Of a stretch of 64,000 nt of DNA, positions 1 through 8,039 are shown piece after piece (the first letter of the stretch is position 1; each line of letters begins with the position of its first letter). Below the pieces are notes generated by a model, which saw only the letters and a program-made list of their open reading frames with translations, was not told the DNA's origin and did not search any database. The DNA is from Nostoc sp. NMS7 (GTDB lineage Bacteria; Cyanobacteriota; Cyanobacteriia; Cyanobacteriales; Nostocaceae). The position numbers and the translations under genes are program-made. The stretch lies in the NCBI RefSeq assembly GCF_017115085.1, contig NZ_JABXKJ010000263.1:1-64000 (forward strand). The letters run 5' to 3'.

Positions 1-56
1 CCCAATGCCCAATGCCCAATGCCCAATGCCCAATGCCCAATGCCCAATGCCCAATG
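1..56. repeat. Short tandem repeat, 8 x 7 bp
   Basis: Eight exact copies of the heptamer CCCAATG run from the window edge almost to the permease stop codon. Heptameric tandem repeats of this type are typical of Nostoc-like genomes. The array may continue to the left of the window. Confidence 0.95.
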
Positions 57-60
57 ATTA

Positions 61-897
61 TTAACCTTTCCCTCCGGTAAAGGTGACGCTTTGAATAAAG
101 TAGCGATTAAAAAAGGCGTAAATGCCTAAAGCTGGCAATGTGAAGACCATAGAAGCCGCCATAATGTAGTTCCAATAGCTGATGTATTGACCTTTGAAGG
201 TGTTCAGCCCTAAAGGGAGAGTAAACATTTCGGGGTCAAATAGGATAACTATAGGCAGTAAAAAATTATTCCAACTCCCCATGAATACAAAAACCGCCTG
301 TGCTGCTAGTGCTGGTTTTGCTAGAGGTAAGACAATATGTCGGAAAATTCCAAAGGTATTTAAGCCATCGAGTTGAGCTGCTTCTTCTAGTTCTTTAGGA
401 AAATTAACGAAAAATTGCCTCATCATAAAGATAAAAGTGGCATTGACCATGCTAGGCACAATCATGCCTTGGTAAGAATTCAGCCAGCCGATCGCTTTTA
501 AAATCAAAAATGTCGGAATTAAGGTGATTTGCGCTGGTACTGCTAGCACAGTCAAGATTAGGAAGAACCAAAAGCGTTTACCCACAAAACGCAGTCTCGC
601 CAAGGCATAACCAGCCATTGAATTTAACAACAAGTTTAAAAGAGTGACGCTGACGGCGATCGCCACACTATTAAACAACCAGCGCCAAAATAAAGGTTCT
701 TCTAGAAAGATTTGCTTGTAGTTATCGAGAGTAAAATTTTTGGGGAGAAAGTTGGGTTCACCACCGACAATCTCTGTTAGCGGCTTAAAAGATGCTGAAA
801 GTGCCCAGAGAAAGGGAATTAGGGTGACGATCGCATAAAGTGTCAGCAAGACGTATAACAAGACTTTGAGCCAGGATAAGCCAGCGATTTTAGTCAA
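61..897 (-). CDS. Sugar ABC transporter permease, MalG/UgpE type
   Basis: This 278-residue inner-membrane protein is the second permease of a carbohydrate-uptake ABC importer. It begins with a membrane helix (residues about 10-35) and shows the type-I permease cytoplasmic loop around residues 170-195, with EEAAQLDG followed by the IVLPLAKPALA segment that contacts the ATPase. Its start overlaps the stop of the upstream permease by 4 bp (ATGA), so the two are translationally coupled. No ATPase gene is present nearby; a shared MsmK-like ATPase encoded elsewhere is the usual solution. The transported sugar cannot be read from the sequence. Confidence 0.9.
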   Translation of the reverse strand: MTKIAGLSWLKVLLYVLLTLYAIVTLIPFLWALSASFKPLTEIVGGEPNFLPKNFTLDNYKQIFLEEPLFWRWLFNSVAIAVSVTLLNLLLNSMAGYALARLRFVGKRFWFFLILTVLAVPAQITLIPTFLILKAIGWLNSYQGMIVPSMVNATFIFMMRQFFVNFPKELEEAAQLDGLNTFGIFRHIVLPLAKPALAAQAVFVFMGSWNNFLLPIVILFDPEMFTLPLGLNTFKGQYISYWNYIMAASMVFTLPALGIYAFFNRYFIQSVTFTGGKG

Positions 898-1802
898 ATT
901 TGTTCGCCTCCAAACAGTCGCCGCTGAATTAAAGTGATGGCAATGATCACTGCTGCTAACAAAAATGTGATCGCAGCTGCATATCCCATTTGTAAATTCC
1001 GAAACACCGCTTGGTAAATTAGCAGCACCACAGTTAAGGTAGCGTTATTTGGCCCGCCAGTACCCCCAGAAAAGATGTAAGACTGGTCAAAAAGTTGAAA
1101 AGTCCCAATCACCCCCACTGCTACCACAAAGAAGGTTACAGGCTTCAGCAAGGGGACAGTAATGTAAATAAATTGCTGCCATCCATTCGCCCCATCGAGT
1201 TCCGCCGCCTCATAAAGTGTTTGGGGTATATCTTGCAACGCCGCCAGATAAATCACCATGAAAAACGGCGCGGTTGACCAAATGTTCATGATCATAATGC
1301 CTTTGAGCGCAACTGCTGGATCACCCAACCAGTTATAAGTAGGTAGCCGCACAAAAGCCAGAAAATCGTTTAGTAGTCCATCGGTGTTATAAATCCACAT
1401 GAAGATCAGCGTCAGCACTGCTGAAGAAGTGACTGTGGGCAAAAAGTAAAGGATGCGCCACCAGTTTTTACCGCCAATCCCCGAATTCAGAGTTACCGCC
1501 AGAATTAAAGCTAGGACAGTTTGAGTTGGCACAACAATGGCGACATATTCTGCTGTGTTTCTCAAAGCAATCCAAACCCTTTGATCTTCAGCTAATCGCG
1601 CGAAGTTCCGAAAACCGATGAACTCGTACTCAATACCGCCAAGGAGTTGAACTTTTTGCAAGGAAAGAAAAATGGCGTAGAGAATGGGTAAGACTACAAA
1701 AGCCCCTAAGACCAGAATGGTGGGCATCATGAACATATACCCAGCCAAGTCTTCTGTGATGTTCCACCTGGGGTTACTCCGCCGCCTGTTAATTTGAAAC
1801 AT
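894..1802 (-). CDS. Sugar ABC transporter permease, MalF/UgpA type
   Basis: This 302-residue integral membrane protein is the first permease of the importer. Several hydrophobic helices are visible, starting at about residue 22. The permease signature EAAELDGANGWQQF lies near residue 200, followed by ITVPLLKPVTFF. It pairs with the MalG-type gene that overlaps its 3' end by 4 bp. In a normal operon the solute-binding protein gene would lie directly upstream; here that gene is found 2.4 kb further on (4266-5525), with repeats and toxin-antitoxin remnants between. Confidence 0.9.
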   Translation of the reverse strand: MFQINRRRSNPRWNITEDLAGYMFMMPTILVLGAFVVLPILYAIFLSLQKVQLLGGIEYEFIGFRNFARLAEDQRVWIALRNTAEYVAIVVPTQTVLALILAVTLNSGIGGKNWWRILYFLPTVTSSAVLTLIFMWIYNTDGLLNDFLAFVRLPTYNWLGDPAVALKGIMIMNIWSTAPFFMVIYLAALQDIPQTLYEAAELDGANGWQQFIYITVPLLKPVTFFVVAVGVIGTFQLFDQSYIFSGGTGGPNNATLTVVLLIYQAVFRNLQMGYAAAITFLLAAVIIAITLIQRRLFGGEQI

Positions 1803-1867
1803 TATTTAACCTCAACCTAATCTCGCACTAACCCGGCTGTAGCGATCGGTAGTACATGATTATTTAT

Positions 1868-2213
1868 CGTACTCCGACCTCTGAACTCGGAACTCCGACC
1901 TTTGATCTCGGAACTCCGACCTTTGAACTCGGAACTTCGACCTTTGAACTCGGAACTTCGACCTTTGAACTCGGAACTTCGACCTTTGAACTCGGAACTT
2001 CGACCTTTGAACTCGGAACTTCGACCTTTGAACTCGGAACTTCGACCTTTGAACTCGAAACTCCGACCTTTGAACTCGGAACTCCGACCTTTGAACTCGG
2101 AACTTCGACCTTTGAACTCGGAACTCCGACCTTTGAACTCGGAACTCCGACCTTTGACCTCGGAATTTCGACCTTTGAACTCGGAATTTTGACCTTTGAA
2201 CTCGGAATTGCCA
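1868..2213. repeat. Array of about sixteen 21-bp tandem repeats
   Basis: A 21-bp unit close to TTTGAACTCGGAACTTCGAC(C) is repeated about 16 times, with drift at the CCG/TCG position and at the two ends. Because 21 is a multiple of three and the unit has few stop triplets, long open frames run through it on both strands. Those frames show only the period (FELGTST-like or SSKVEVP-like) and I do not regard them as genes. The array sits just upstream of the permease pair. Confidence 0.95.
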
Positions 2214-2449
2214 AAATTTTAGAATAAGTGAAGAGTTAAGTTAAACGAATATGAGACTAAATCTCTAGTCTCACCTTTACAGGGCTATGTTTTGCCTTCA
2301 ATAATTAGGGACATCCAACGCCCTGGAGCTATATCTGTAACCATTAAGTTGAAAATACTTTTTTATTCTCGTAAACTCTTGCTAACAAGCATAGGAGTAC
2401 TAGCGATCGCTTCAACCTCATTGAGTAAGTCTCTGGTTTAGGAAAGCGA

Positions 2450-2674
2450 TTACCATTGATCGCGTAGAGTTCTCTGCATTGCTACTGCATCACCCAGCCA
2501 AGTTAATCGCCCCACCAAATCATAGAAATCATAACTAGCTTGCTGCTTCCCTTTTGAAGAAACTGGATTCAAAACAACTACTATATTCACATCTCCAGCT
2601 GGTAACTGTGTTGGAATATTAAGATTTAAATATCCTGATTTATCGATTTTAGTCGTAAGTTTTGAAACTTCCAT
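2450..2674 (-). CDS. Orphan antitoxin-like protein
   Basis: A 74-residue protein starting MEVSKLTTKI, with a short beta-rich N-terminus (KIDKSGYLNLNIP) and a C-terminus ending RLTWLGDAVAMQRTLRDQW. Small proteins of this form are common in cyanobacteria, often next to PIN-type toxins, and I infer an antitoxin-like role. No toxin frame follows it here, so it is an orphan or its partner was lost. I chose the ATG at 2674 over an upstream TTG. Confidence 0.55.
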   Translation of the reverse strand: MEVSKLTTKIDKSGYLNLNIPTQLPAGDVNIVVVLNPVSSKGKQQASYDFYDLVGRLTWLGDAVAMQRTLRDQW

Positions 2675-2737
2675 TGCCAAATAATTAGTAAACCTGATCT
2701 TATTCTAGATAGGGACATTCTCAAGCCTTTTATAAAT

Positions 2738-2873
2738 AGGACTTACGCACGAGTTACGGAATAACGAACCGCAGAGGCGCAGAGAAGCCAGTGCGTTGGG
2801 CGGGTTCCCCGACTTGTAGCAACTGGCGCGACACGGAGAAATCAGAGTTTGAGAGATATTTTGCGTAAGTCCT
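2738..2873. mobile_element. MITE-like element with 12-bp terminal inverted repeats
   Basis: AGGACTTACGCA at 2738-2749 is the exact reverse complement of TGCGTAAGTCCT at 2862-2873. The 136-bp interior has no coding frame and contains the AACGAACCGCAGAGGCGCAG repeat also seen at the 3' end of the thioesterase gene near 13620. AT-rich flanks fit insertion of a small non-autonomous element. GGACTTACGCA ends are, to my knowledge, common in Nostoc genomes. Confidence 0.7.
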
Positions 2874-2947
2874 AATAAATTAGAATGCCCAGCGATGCCT
2901 ACGGCGGCAAGCCACGCACCACTAGGCATCTTGATGATTACGTCATC

Positions 2948-3166
2948 CTACTTCTGTGGCTGATTTAGGGGAAGCTGACAAGTCCCCTTTTGGAACTGAT
3001 ACTCAATTCCTAGCCCTCTCAGGTAAAAGCTCACAGGGTTACAGCCGGATAGGATGGCAGCAAAGATAGGAGCGATCGCTACAAGGACAAGCAACCAGTA
3101 AGGAGGCTTCCCAGGAGGCAAGTTTCTCTTGGGAGGCAGGGGCGAAGTCTTTTTTTTGGTGAACAT
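2948..3166 (-). CDS. Small hypothetical membrane protein
   Basis: A 72-residue frame with a basic, proline-rich N-terminus (KKKTSPLPPKRN), one strong hydrophobic helix at residues about 23-42 (WLLVLVAIAPIFAAILSGC) and a short polar tail. It begins 5 bp after the stop of another small frame (3171-3335), which would allow coupling. I do not recognise a family. The start lacks a clear ribosome-binding site, so it is only plausible as a gene. Confidence 0.35.
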   Translation of the reverse strand: MFTKKKTSPLPPKRNLPPGKPPYWLLVLVAIAPIFAAILSGCNPVSFYLRGLGIEYQFQKGTCQLPLNQPQK

Positions 3167-3170
3167 AATT

Positions 3171-3335
3171 TTATGATGAGAGTGAGTTTAATTGAAATTC
3201 GGCCTGGAGAGATTCCGGGCTTTTTTTTGCAACGAGCAACCACAAAAGCAAAAGCCCCAGACATAAACAGCCTGGGGCATCCGCATTGAATGCGCTCTTA
3301 TTGCTATTGCTTAGAGATTTGATAGAATGTTGCAC
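3171..3335 (-). CDS. Possible small membrane peptide or leader peptide
   Basis: A 54-codon frame starts at GTG 3335, preceded by an unusually strong AAGGAGGTG ribosome-binding sequence at 3342-3350. It encodes a polar, Ser/Asn-rich N-terminus and one hydrophobic stretch (CLCLGLLLLWLLVA). A hairpin with a following T-rich tract (3243-3278, minus sense) lies inside the frame, so this could be a leader peptide with an attenuator. No family is recognised. Confidence 0.3.
   Translation of the reverse strand: MQHSIKSLSNSNKSAFNADAPGCLCLGLLLLWLLVAKKSPESLQAEFQLNSLSS
3202..3228 (+). terminator. Hairpin plus T8, rho-independent-like
   Basis: GCCTGGA (3202-3208) pairs with TCCGGGC (3214-3220) through one G-T pair and is followed by eight T residues. 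Its sense is rightward although the small frames here are leftward, which could mean an unannotated rightward transcript or chance. Confidence 0.45.
3243..3278 (-). terminator. Possible leftward terminator or attenuator
   Basis: In the minus sense GCCCCAG and CTGGGGC form a 7-bp stem followed by TTTTGCTTTT. It sits inside the small frame at 3171-3335 and downstream of its strong ribosome-binding site. Confidence 0.35.
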
Positions 3336-3879
3336 TTTTTTCACCTCCTTGGGTTTAATCTAGGAGGCTTGCCTTGAAGAGAGCGTTTGCAACAATTCCG
3401 GTAGCTAAAAGCTTATTTTTGTGCTGCTTTACTTGACCGGGTATTCGTGCATACAAACTCAAATCACAGATTGCAACAGCAATCTATGACAAACTATGGA
3501 CATCTGTATATAAAACACAGTCATCCTAAGTTTCTTCAAGGCTAGCCCTGAAGTTAGGTTGAATGAACGAACACCTAAGCAGCTACGCGGTTCCTTTCCG
3601 TTTTTCCGTCCCCCTAAGAAAGCATTGGACCGATTCTCTCTAAAAACCAATCTGCTATGGGCGTTCTCGTGAGTAACGAACAAGGACGGGGGAAAGCAAC
3701 CAAAACCAAGGATAGCAAATTTTAAAGGTTTGAAGCAACTGGTACGAGTAAACTTTTCTGCAATCTTTTGCACTTCGGAATTTTCCAATACCTGGCACTG
3801 GTTCCAAGAGCGATCGCAATGGGTCTTGGTGATAACCAGTAAATATTGAGTAATAGTTCATGCTATGCCCTATTAAAAT
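3336..3879. other. Gene-poor stretch
   Basis: Apart from the ribosome-binding sequence for the small frame at 3171-3335, I see nothing supportable here. The open frames present have no recognisable domain and biased composition. Confidence 0.5.
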
Positions 3880-4212
3880 ATGACTATAGTCATGACTCCG
3901 GTTTTTATGAAATCAATTTCCAAAAGTGAACTCAAATCTCAACTTCTTGAGTTCTTACGACTTGTAGAGTCAGAGGGAGAAGAAATTGTAGTTACCGATC
4001 GCGGTAAGCCAGTCGTGAAAATTTCCAAATACCCACAAACACCTTCAACAGAGGAGTTATTTGGGGAGATGCGCGGTAAAGTGAAGTACTTTGAGGATTT
4101 AACTACACCAACTACTGAGGAATGGCCACAAATGGGGTCATCGAGATCCAGTAGATCGAGTTGTTGTCGCACTAGCCAGAAGTCATCAAGCTGCAATAAT
4201 TACAGCCGATAA
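3880..4212 (+). CDS. Phd/YefM-type antitoxin with a shifted C-terminus
   Basis: Residues about 10-75 are a typical Phd/YefM antitoxin: MKSISKSELK, then LEFLRLVESEGEEIVVTDRG and KPVVKISKY. Such proteins bind operator DNA through the N-terminus and cover a PIN or RelE-type toxin with the C-terminus. After TTEEWPQMG the frame runs into low-complexity Ser/Arg sequence, because the DNA beyond encodes the end of a PIN toxin in another frame. The native stop and the toxin start are missing. The true start may be the ATG at 3880, 3892 or 3907. Confidence 0.75.
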   Translation: MTIVMTPVFMKSISKSELKSQLLEFLRLVESEGEEIVVTDRGKPVVKISKYPQTPSTEELFGEMRGKVKYFEDLTTPTTEEWPQMGSSRSSRSSCCRTSQKSSSCNNYSR

Positions 4213-4249
4213 AGAGATCGCAAATTTCTACTCAAAAGTGATTTGTTAG
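4136..4249 (+). pseudogene. C-terminal remnant of a PIN-domain (VapC-type) toxin
   Basis: Read from 4136 in a frame different from the antitoxin, the sequence gives 37 residues containing GHRDPVDRVVVALARSHQ, then IITADKEIANFY and a TAG stop. The DP-DR-A-A and ITADKEI pattern is the conserved distal part of PIN toxins. The first two thirds of the toxin, including its first acidic residues, are gone, so no active nuclease can be made. A deletion that joined the antitoxin to the toxin tail explains this. Confidence 0.8.
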
Positions 4250-4265
4250 AGGTAAGAAAGATTGC

Positions 4266-5525
4266 TTACTCCATCGCCTTAATCTGCTGATTCGCATCAT
4301 TCTGCCCTCGCGCGATCGCCTGCTTTAATGGTTGTTGTCCCAATAAGGCGCTAACAAACTGATTATCAAAGTTATTCACGATCGCACTTGGATACTGACC
4401 TACCTGCCACGGTGTAGCATAATTAACTCCCGCGACTAATGGCGATCGCAACGGGTCTTGGTCATAGCCCAAATTCTTTGCTACTGATTTACGTGTTGGC
4501 AAAGCAAACCCTGTTCCTGTCCACTTCTGCATCCCTTCTTTACCCGTGAGATAGGAAATCAACTCCCAAGCTTCGGCTTTGTGCTGTGCTTGCTTATTCA
4601 TCACGTAGGCAACGGTAAAAACCATAGTATGTTTTTTGTCATTAATAGTAGGCAATTGCGCGGTAGCAAACTCTAGTTGAGGAAAGGTTTCAGTTAAATA
4701 GGGAATTGCCCAATTACCTTCAATCACCATTGCCACTTTACTCTGACCAAACATTTCACTACCTGAGTTTGTCCCTACATCAGATTTTTGGGCAGAGGAG
4801 CGGTCTTTTTGATACTGGTCTACCACTAACTCTAAACCCTGTAAACCTGCTGCACTCGCAAAGGTTGCATAACCATTTTGATTAACTAGTTGTCCACCAA
4901 AGGCTTTAATTTTATAAGCCTGACGCGCCAATTCTGGAATTTCTCCAAAGCCGTATCTGTTAATTTTGCCTGTCAATTGTTTGGAGTAGGTACGTAATTC
5001 ATCCCAAGTAGCTGGCGGATTACTCAAGCCGGCGGCGGCGAAGGCTTTTTTGTTATAAAACAGGGCAAGCGTGGAATAGTCTTTAGGAAGACCATAAATC
5101 TGGTTTTGATACTTAAAGCTGTCGAGTAGGTTCTCCTCGAAGTCTACTAGGTCAAATTTAGGAGTGATGTAAGCATCTAACGGTTCCAGGACATTTTGAC
5201 TCATTAAAAAAGGAGCTTCCAGCGCATCCAGATAAAAGACATCAGGCGCGGCTTCCCCAACCAAACGAGTTTTAATTACATCCATATATTGGTCGGAGAT
5301 TACTTCATATTTGACCTTAATAGTTGGATGTTGTGCTTCAAAGTCTTGCAGTACTTGTCTCAAGAGTTTTTGCTCAACAGGAGAGCCTCCCCAACCACTG
5401 AGTTTAATGGTGACTGCGGTAGATGCTGAGGGTTTGCTTGGTAATTGTATACTTTGACAAGCAATAATGGCGATCGCGATCGCCATCACTAATCCCAAAA
5501 AATTAAATAATCTTTTCTTGATCAC
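4266..5525 (-). CDS. Sugar ABC transporter solute-binding lipoprotein
   Basis: This 419-residue protein has a lipoprotein signal peptide: a basic start (MIKKR), a hydrophobic core and a lipobox ending IIAC at about residue 23. The mature part has the family-1 solute-binding fold signs, such as ITIKLSGWGG-like entry, IYGLPKDYSTLALFYNKK near residue 140 and GKVAMVIEGNW-type sequence near 265. It should capture a sugar outside the inner membrane and deliver it to the permeases at 61-1802. It runs in the same direction, but 2.4 kb separates them. Confidence 0.9.
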   Translation of the reverse strand: MIKKRLFNFLGLVMAIAIAIIACQSIQLPSKPSASTAVTIKLSGWGGSPVEQKLLRQVLQDFEAQHPTIKVKYEVISDQYMDVIKTRLVGEAAPDVFYLDALEAPFLMSQNVLEPLDAYITPKFDLVDFEENLLDSFKYQNQIYGLPKDYSTLALFYNKKAFAAAGLSNPPATWDELRTYSKQLTGKINRYGFGEIPELARQAYKIKAFGGQLVNQNGYATFASAAGLQGLELVVDQYQKDRSSAQKSDVGTNSGSEMFGQSKVAMVIEGNWAIPYLTETFPQLEFATAQLPTINDKKHTMVFTVAYVMNKQAQHKAEAWELISYLTGKEGMQKWTGTGFALPTRKSVAKNLGYDQDPLRSPLVAGVNYATPWQVGQYPSAIVNNFDNQFVSALLGQQPLKQAIARGQNDANQQIKAME

Positions 5526-5886
5526 AGACAGATAACCATTGCTAACAAGTTAAGAAAAAATCTTGGTAATTAGCTAAACAACTTGATTTATAAAGCATTT
5601 TTTAGCTAATACCGCGCAACTTCCTTGCCTAGTTGAGGCTCAAGTCAACTCTTCCCCAAATGGCACGGTGACTCTAGCTAGGTGAAGTTTGAATAGTATC
5701 CAGCAGTAGAAATAGATATTTTCCTTATTTTGGTTCAGTTTTCAAAATACTTCTCAATCCTCGTATTTTTACTGACCTCATTCTCCACTCCTGTCAGACA
5801 ACCTAGATGTAAGTTCTACCCATATTTATCTTTGGTTGTGAGGAGTTAAAACCAGTCTTATTAAAGATAAAGAAAAGTATATCTAA
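5526..5886. other. Upstream region of the binding-protein gene
   Basis: No gene or clear structured element is visible. The leftward promoter of the binding-protein gene should lie in the part nearest 5526. Confidence 0.5.
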
Positions 5887-6090
5887 ATTATTTGTAATTT
5901 GGACTCTTCTTTTACTTTTCGCCCTGACGGAGAAGTTGTACGTACACCAGCACCAAAATATGGACTTGATGGCTCTCGAATAAACAGGGGATTGCGCCTT
6001 AACAAAGATGGTAGTCTGCTTAGAACACGAGATGAATTTGGTAATCAAATACCTGGAACACACAGTACTGGAGAAATGGTGAGTAATTAA
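5887..6090 (+). pseudogene. C-terminal fragment of a secreted or polymorphic toxin
   Basis: A stop codon lies at 5884-5886 and the frame that follows has no ATG. It encodes about 65 residues including TFRPDGEVVRTPAPKYG, then RLNKDGSLLRTRDEFGNQ and a terminal GTHSTGEMVSN. The compact, charged module without a start looks like the toxin tip of a larger protein whose body was lost. The gene directly downstream has the size and composition of an immunity protein. The toxin class is not identified. Confidence 0.45.
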
Positions 6091-6091
6091 T

Positions 6092-6415
6092 ATGCCGGAC
6101 GATTATCATTTACTTAAACTTAGTGGTTTGACATCGCTAATTACAAGTGTAAATGTGTCTCTATGGGGAAACGAAGTATCAGTTGAATGTGTGTACGATC
6201 CTACCGAGGATCGCTTGCCTTATGTGCTAGTTTTTCAGGATTGTCATGACATAAGGTGGAGTGTACATGACTCAGAGGAAATACATGAACCAGAAGCTGA
6301 TCTCATCGGCTTTTCTATCGGTGCAGAATCCCATAAGAAAGCTGCTGTAATTACCACAGACATCTTTGAACTATCTATAATTTACGGTAGTTTTGTTCTT
6401 CAAAAAAATTGGTAA
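6092..6415 (+). CDS. Hypothetical protein, possible immunity protein
   Basis: A 107-residue acidic protein (MPDDYHLLKLSG...) begins one base after the stop of the toxin-like fragment. It is soluble, rich in beta-prone segments (VNVSLWGNEVSVECVY, ITTDIFELSIIYG), and has no recognised family. The position and acidity fit an orphan immunity protein retained after loss of its toxin. This is inference from context only. Confidence 0.5.
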   Translation: MPDDYHLLKLSGLTSLITSVNVSLWGNEVSVECVYDPTEDRLPYVLVFQDCHDIRWSVHDSEEIHEPEADLIGFSIGAESHKKAAVITTDIFELSIIYGSFVLQKNW

Positions 6416-6549
6416 AGGGTTTTTTGTAGTATTAACGGAACAATTACTGATGACAGTATTTTCAACAGAAACAAGAGCATTGCTACAGCTAAATCTCTTC
6501 AGAAGGCTAAAACCCTTGACTTTACGTTGGTTGTTTGGTCATTTTAAAA

Positions 6550-6621
6550 AGCCCGTGACGAGGATTGAACTCGTGACCTCACCCTTACCAAGGGTGTGCT
6601 CTACCACTGAGCCACACGGGC
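6550..6621 (-). tRNA. tRNA-Thr (GGT)
   Basis: A 72-nt cloverleaf reads from 6621 with acceptor GCCCGTG pairing CACGGGC, anticodon stem CACCC/GGGTG around TTGGTAA, and T-loop GTTCAATCC. The anticodon is GGT. The CCA end is not encoded. Confidence 0.95.
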
Positions 6622-6711
6622 AAAATATAACTTTGATTTTTCAGTTGTAAGTTACAATGCTGGGAGCTTTGCTCTTTACCCAGTCATTATAACCTATAAC
6701 TTCGCAAGTGG

Positions 6712-6794
6712 TGGGCCGGGCTGGATTTGAACCAGCGTAGGCGCTAGCCAACGGATTTACAGTCCGTCTCCATTAACCACTCGGACACCGACCC
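6712..6794 (-). tRNA. tRNA-Tyr (GTA)
   Basis: An 83-nt class II tRNA with a long variable arm. The anticodon stem ACGGA/TCCGT encloses CTGTAAA, giving anticodon GTA, and the T-loop is GTTCAAATCC. The acceptor GGGTCGG pairs CCGGCCC with one G-T pair. Confidence 0.95.
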
Positions 6795-6915
6795 AATTTG
6801 TCTCACGATTCAAAATCTTAGCACCATGTTTTAGAAATTGCAAGTGGTTAGAAAAAATAACTTGTAGGTAGAGACCCAGTTTTGTTGCGTCTCTACCATA
6901 TATAAAAAATACTAG

Positions 6916-7890
6916 TTACACGCTCATCTCCAGCATTCGTTGCATTGGTCGCAGTGCAGCCAGACGAATATCCTCTGACATGGTAATTTCGGGAGTACGA
7001 TTTTTCATTGCCCAGTAAAGCTTTTCTAGGGTGTTTAACCGCATAAACGGGCATTCGTTACAAGCGCAGTTATTCATTGGTGGCGCAGGAATAAAACGCT
7101 TGTCAGGAGATAGTTTTTGCATTTGGTGAATGATTCCCGGCTCCGTAGCAACGATAAATTCTTTGGTGGGGCTATTTTGACAATACTTGAGTAAGGCGGC
7201 TGTGGAGCCAATAAAGCTGGCGTGGCGCAATACACTACTTTCACATTCTGGGTGTGCGATCGCCTCTGCTTCGGGATGGGCAATTTTTAACTGGACAATT
7301 TTCTTTTCGGAAAAGGTTTCATGGACAACACAGCTACCTTGCCATAGCACCAAATCTCGTCCAGTCTGTTCCATGACATACCGCCCCAAATTCCGATCTG
7401 GAGCAAAAATAATCGGCTGATCCTTCGGGATCTGCTGGACAATTTTCACAGCGTTGGAACTAGTGCAAATAATATCGCTCATCGCCTTGATATCAGCAGA
7501 ACAGTTGATGTAAGACACCACCAGATGATTTGGATGCGCTGCTTTAAAAGCTGCAAACTCATCTGGTGGACAACTGTCGGCTAAAGAACAACCAGCATTC
7601 AAATCTGGTAAAAGTACTAATTTATCGGGATTAAGTATCTTTGCTGTTTCTGCCATGAAGTGAACACCAGCAAAGACGATCACATCCGCATTGGTTTTTT
7701 CTGCGGCTTTCGCCAGTTGTAATGAATCCCCAATAAAGTCGGCAATATCCTGAATATCTGGCTCTTGATAATAATGTGCCAGGATAACTGCGTTGAGTTC
7801 TTTTTTGAGACTCTCAATGGCGGCAAACAAATCTAGTGGTAGTTCACCCAGTTGGGTGTTTTCTCGTTGAGCTAGTGCAGTGGTAAACAC
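6916..7890 (-). CDS. nadA: Quinolinate synthase A
   Basis: This 324-residue enzyme condenses iminoaspartate with dihydroxyacetone phosphate to quinolinate in NAD synthesis. It carries an oxygen-sensitive 4Fe-4S cluster. Visible family marks are [17 protein letters not shown] near residue 37, [17 protein letters not shown] near 95, [23 protein letters not shown] near 125, and the C-terminal [11 protein letters not shown]. The three cluster cysteines of the family are in these blocks. Length is normal. It is a single gene, flanked by tRNA genes and a divergent phosphoesterase. Confidence 0.97.
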   Translation of the reverse strand: MFTTALAQRENTQLGELPLDLFAAIESLKKELNAVILAHYYQEPDIQDIADFIGDSLQLAKAAEKTNADVIVFAGVHFMAETAKILNPDKLVLLPDLNAGCSLADSCPPDEFAAFKAAHPNHLVVSYINCSADIKAMSDIICTSSNAVKIVQQIPKDQPIIFAPDRNLGRYVMEQTGRDLVLWQGSCVVHETFSEKKIVQLKIAHPEAEAIAHPECESSVLRHASFIGSTAALLKYCQNSPTKEFIVATEPGIIHQMQKLSPDKRFIPAPPMNNCACNECPFMRLNTLEKLYWAMKNRTPEITMSEDIRLAALRPMQRMLEMSV

Positions 7891-8039
7891 AGTTAGGGGG
7901 TGCTTTAAGTTGCAAATTTATGTCTTGTGGAATCAATTATAGTAGTTTTTACCAAAAATAGTGGACGGTTGATATTTTGGGGTTGTGTCCAAATCGGGCT
8001 GAGTTTCATATCCTGGAGATAGACGGCAAGGAAAGTGGC

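Noticed and set aside
1856-2227. Open frames on both strands through the 21-bp array
   Set aside because: The period of 21 keeps all frames open; translated products are pure repeats with no start signals.
3488-3515. Possible fifth copy of the 25-bp palindrome (CATCTGT...ACAGTC)
   Set aside because: Spacing is right but the right arm matches at only four bases; likely chance.
3459-3861. Leftward open frames
   Set aside because: No domain, no ribosome-binding site, irregular composition, and overlapping one another.
6393-6650. Rightward open frame
   Set aside because: It runs over the tRNA-Thr gene on the other strand and has no recognisable protein features.
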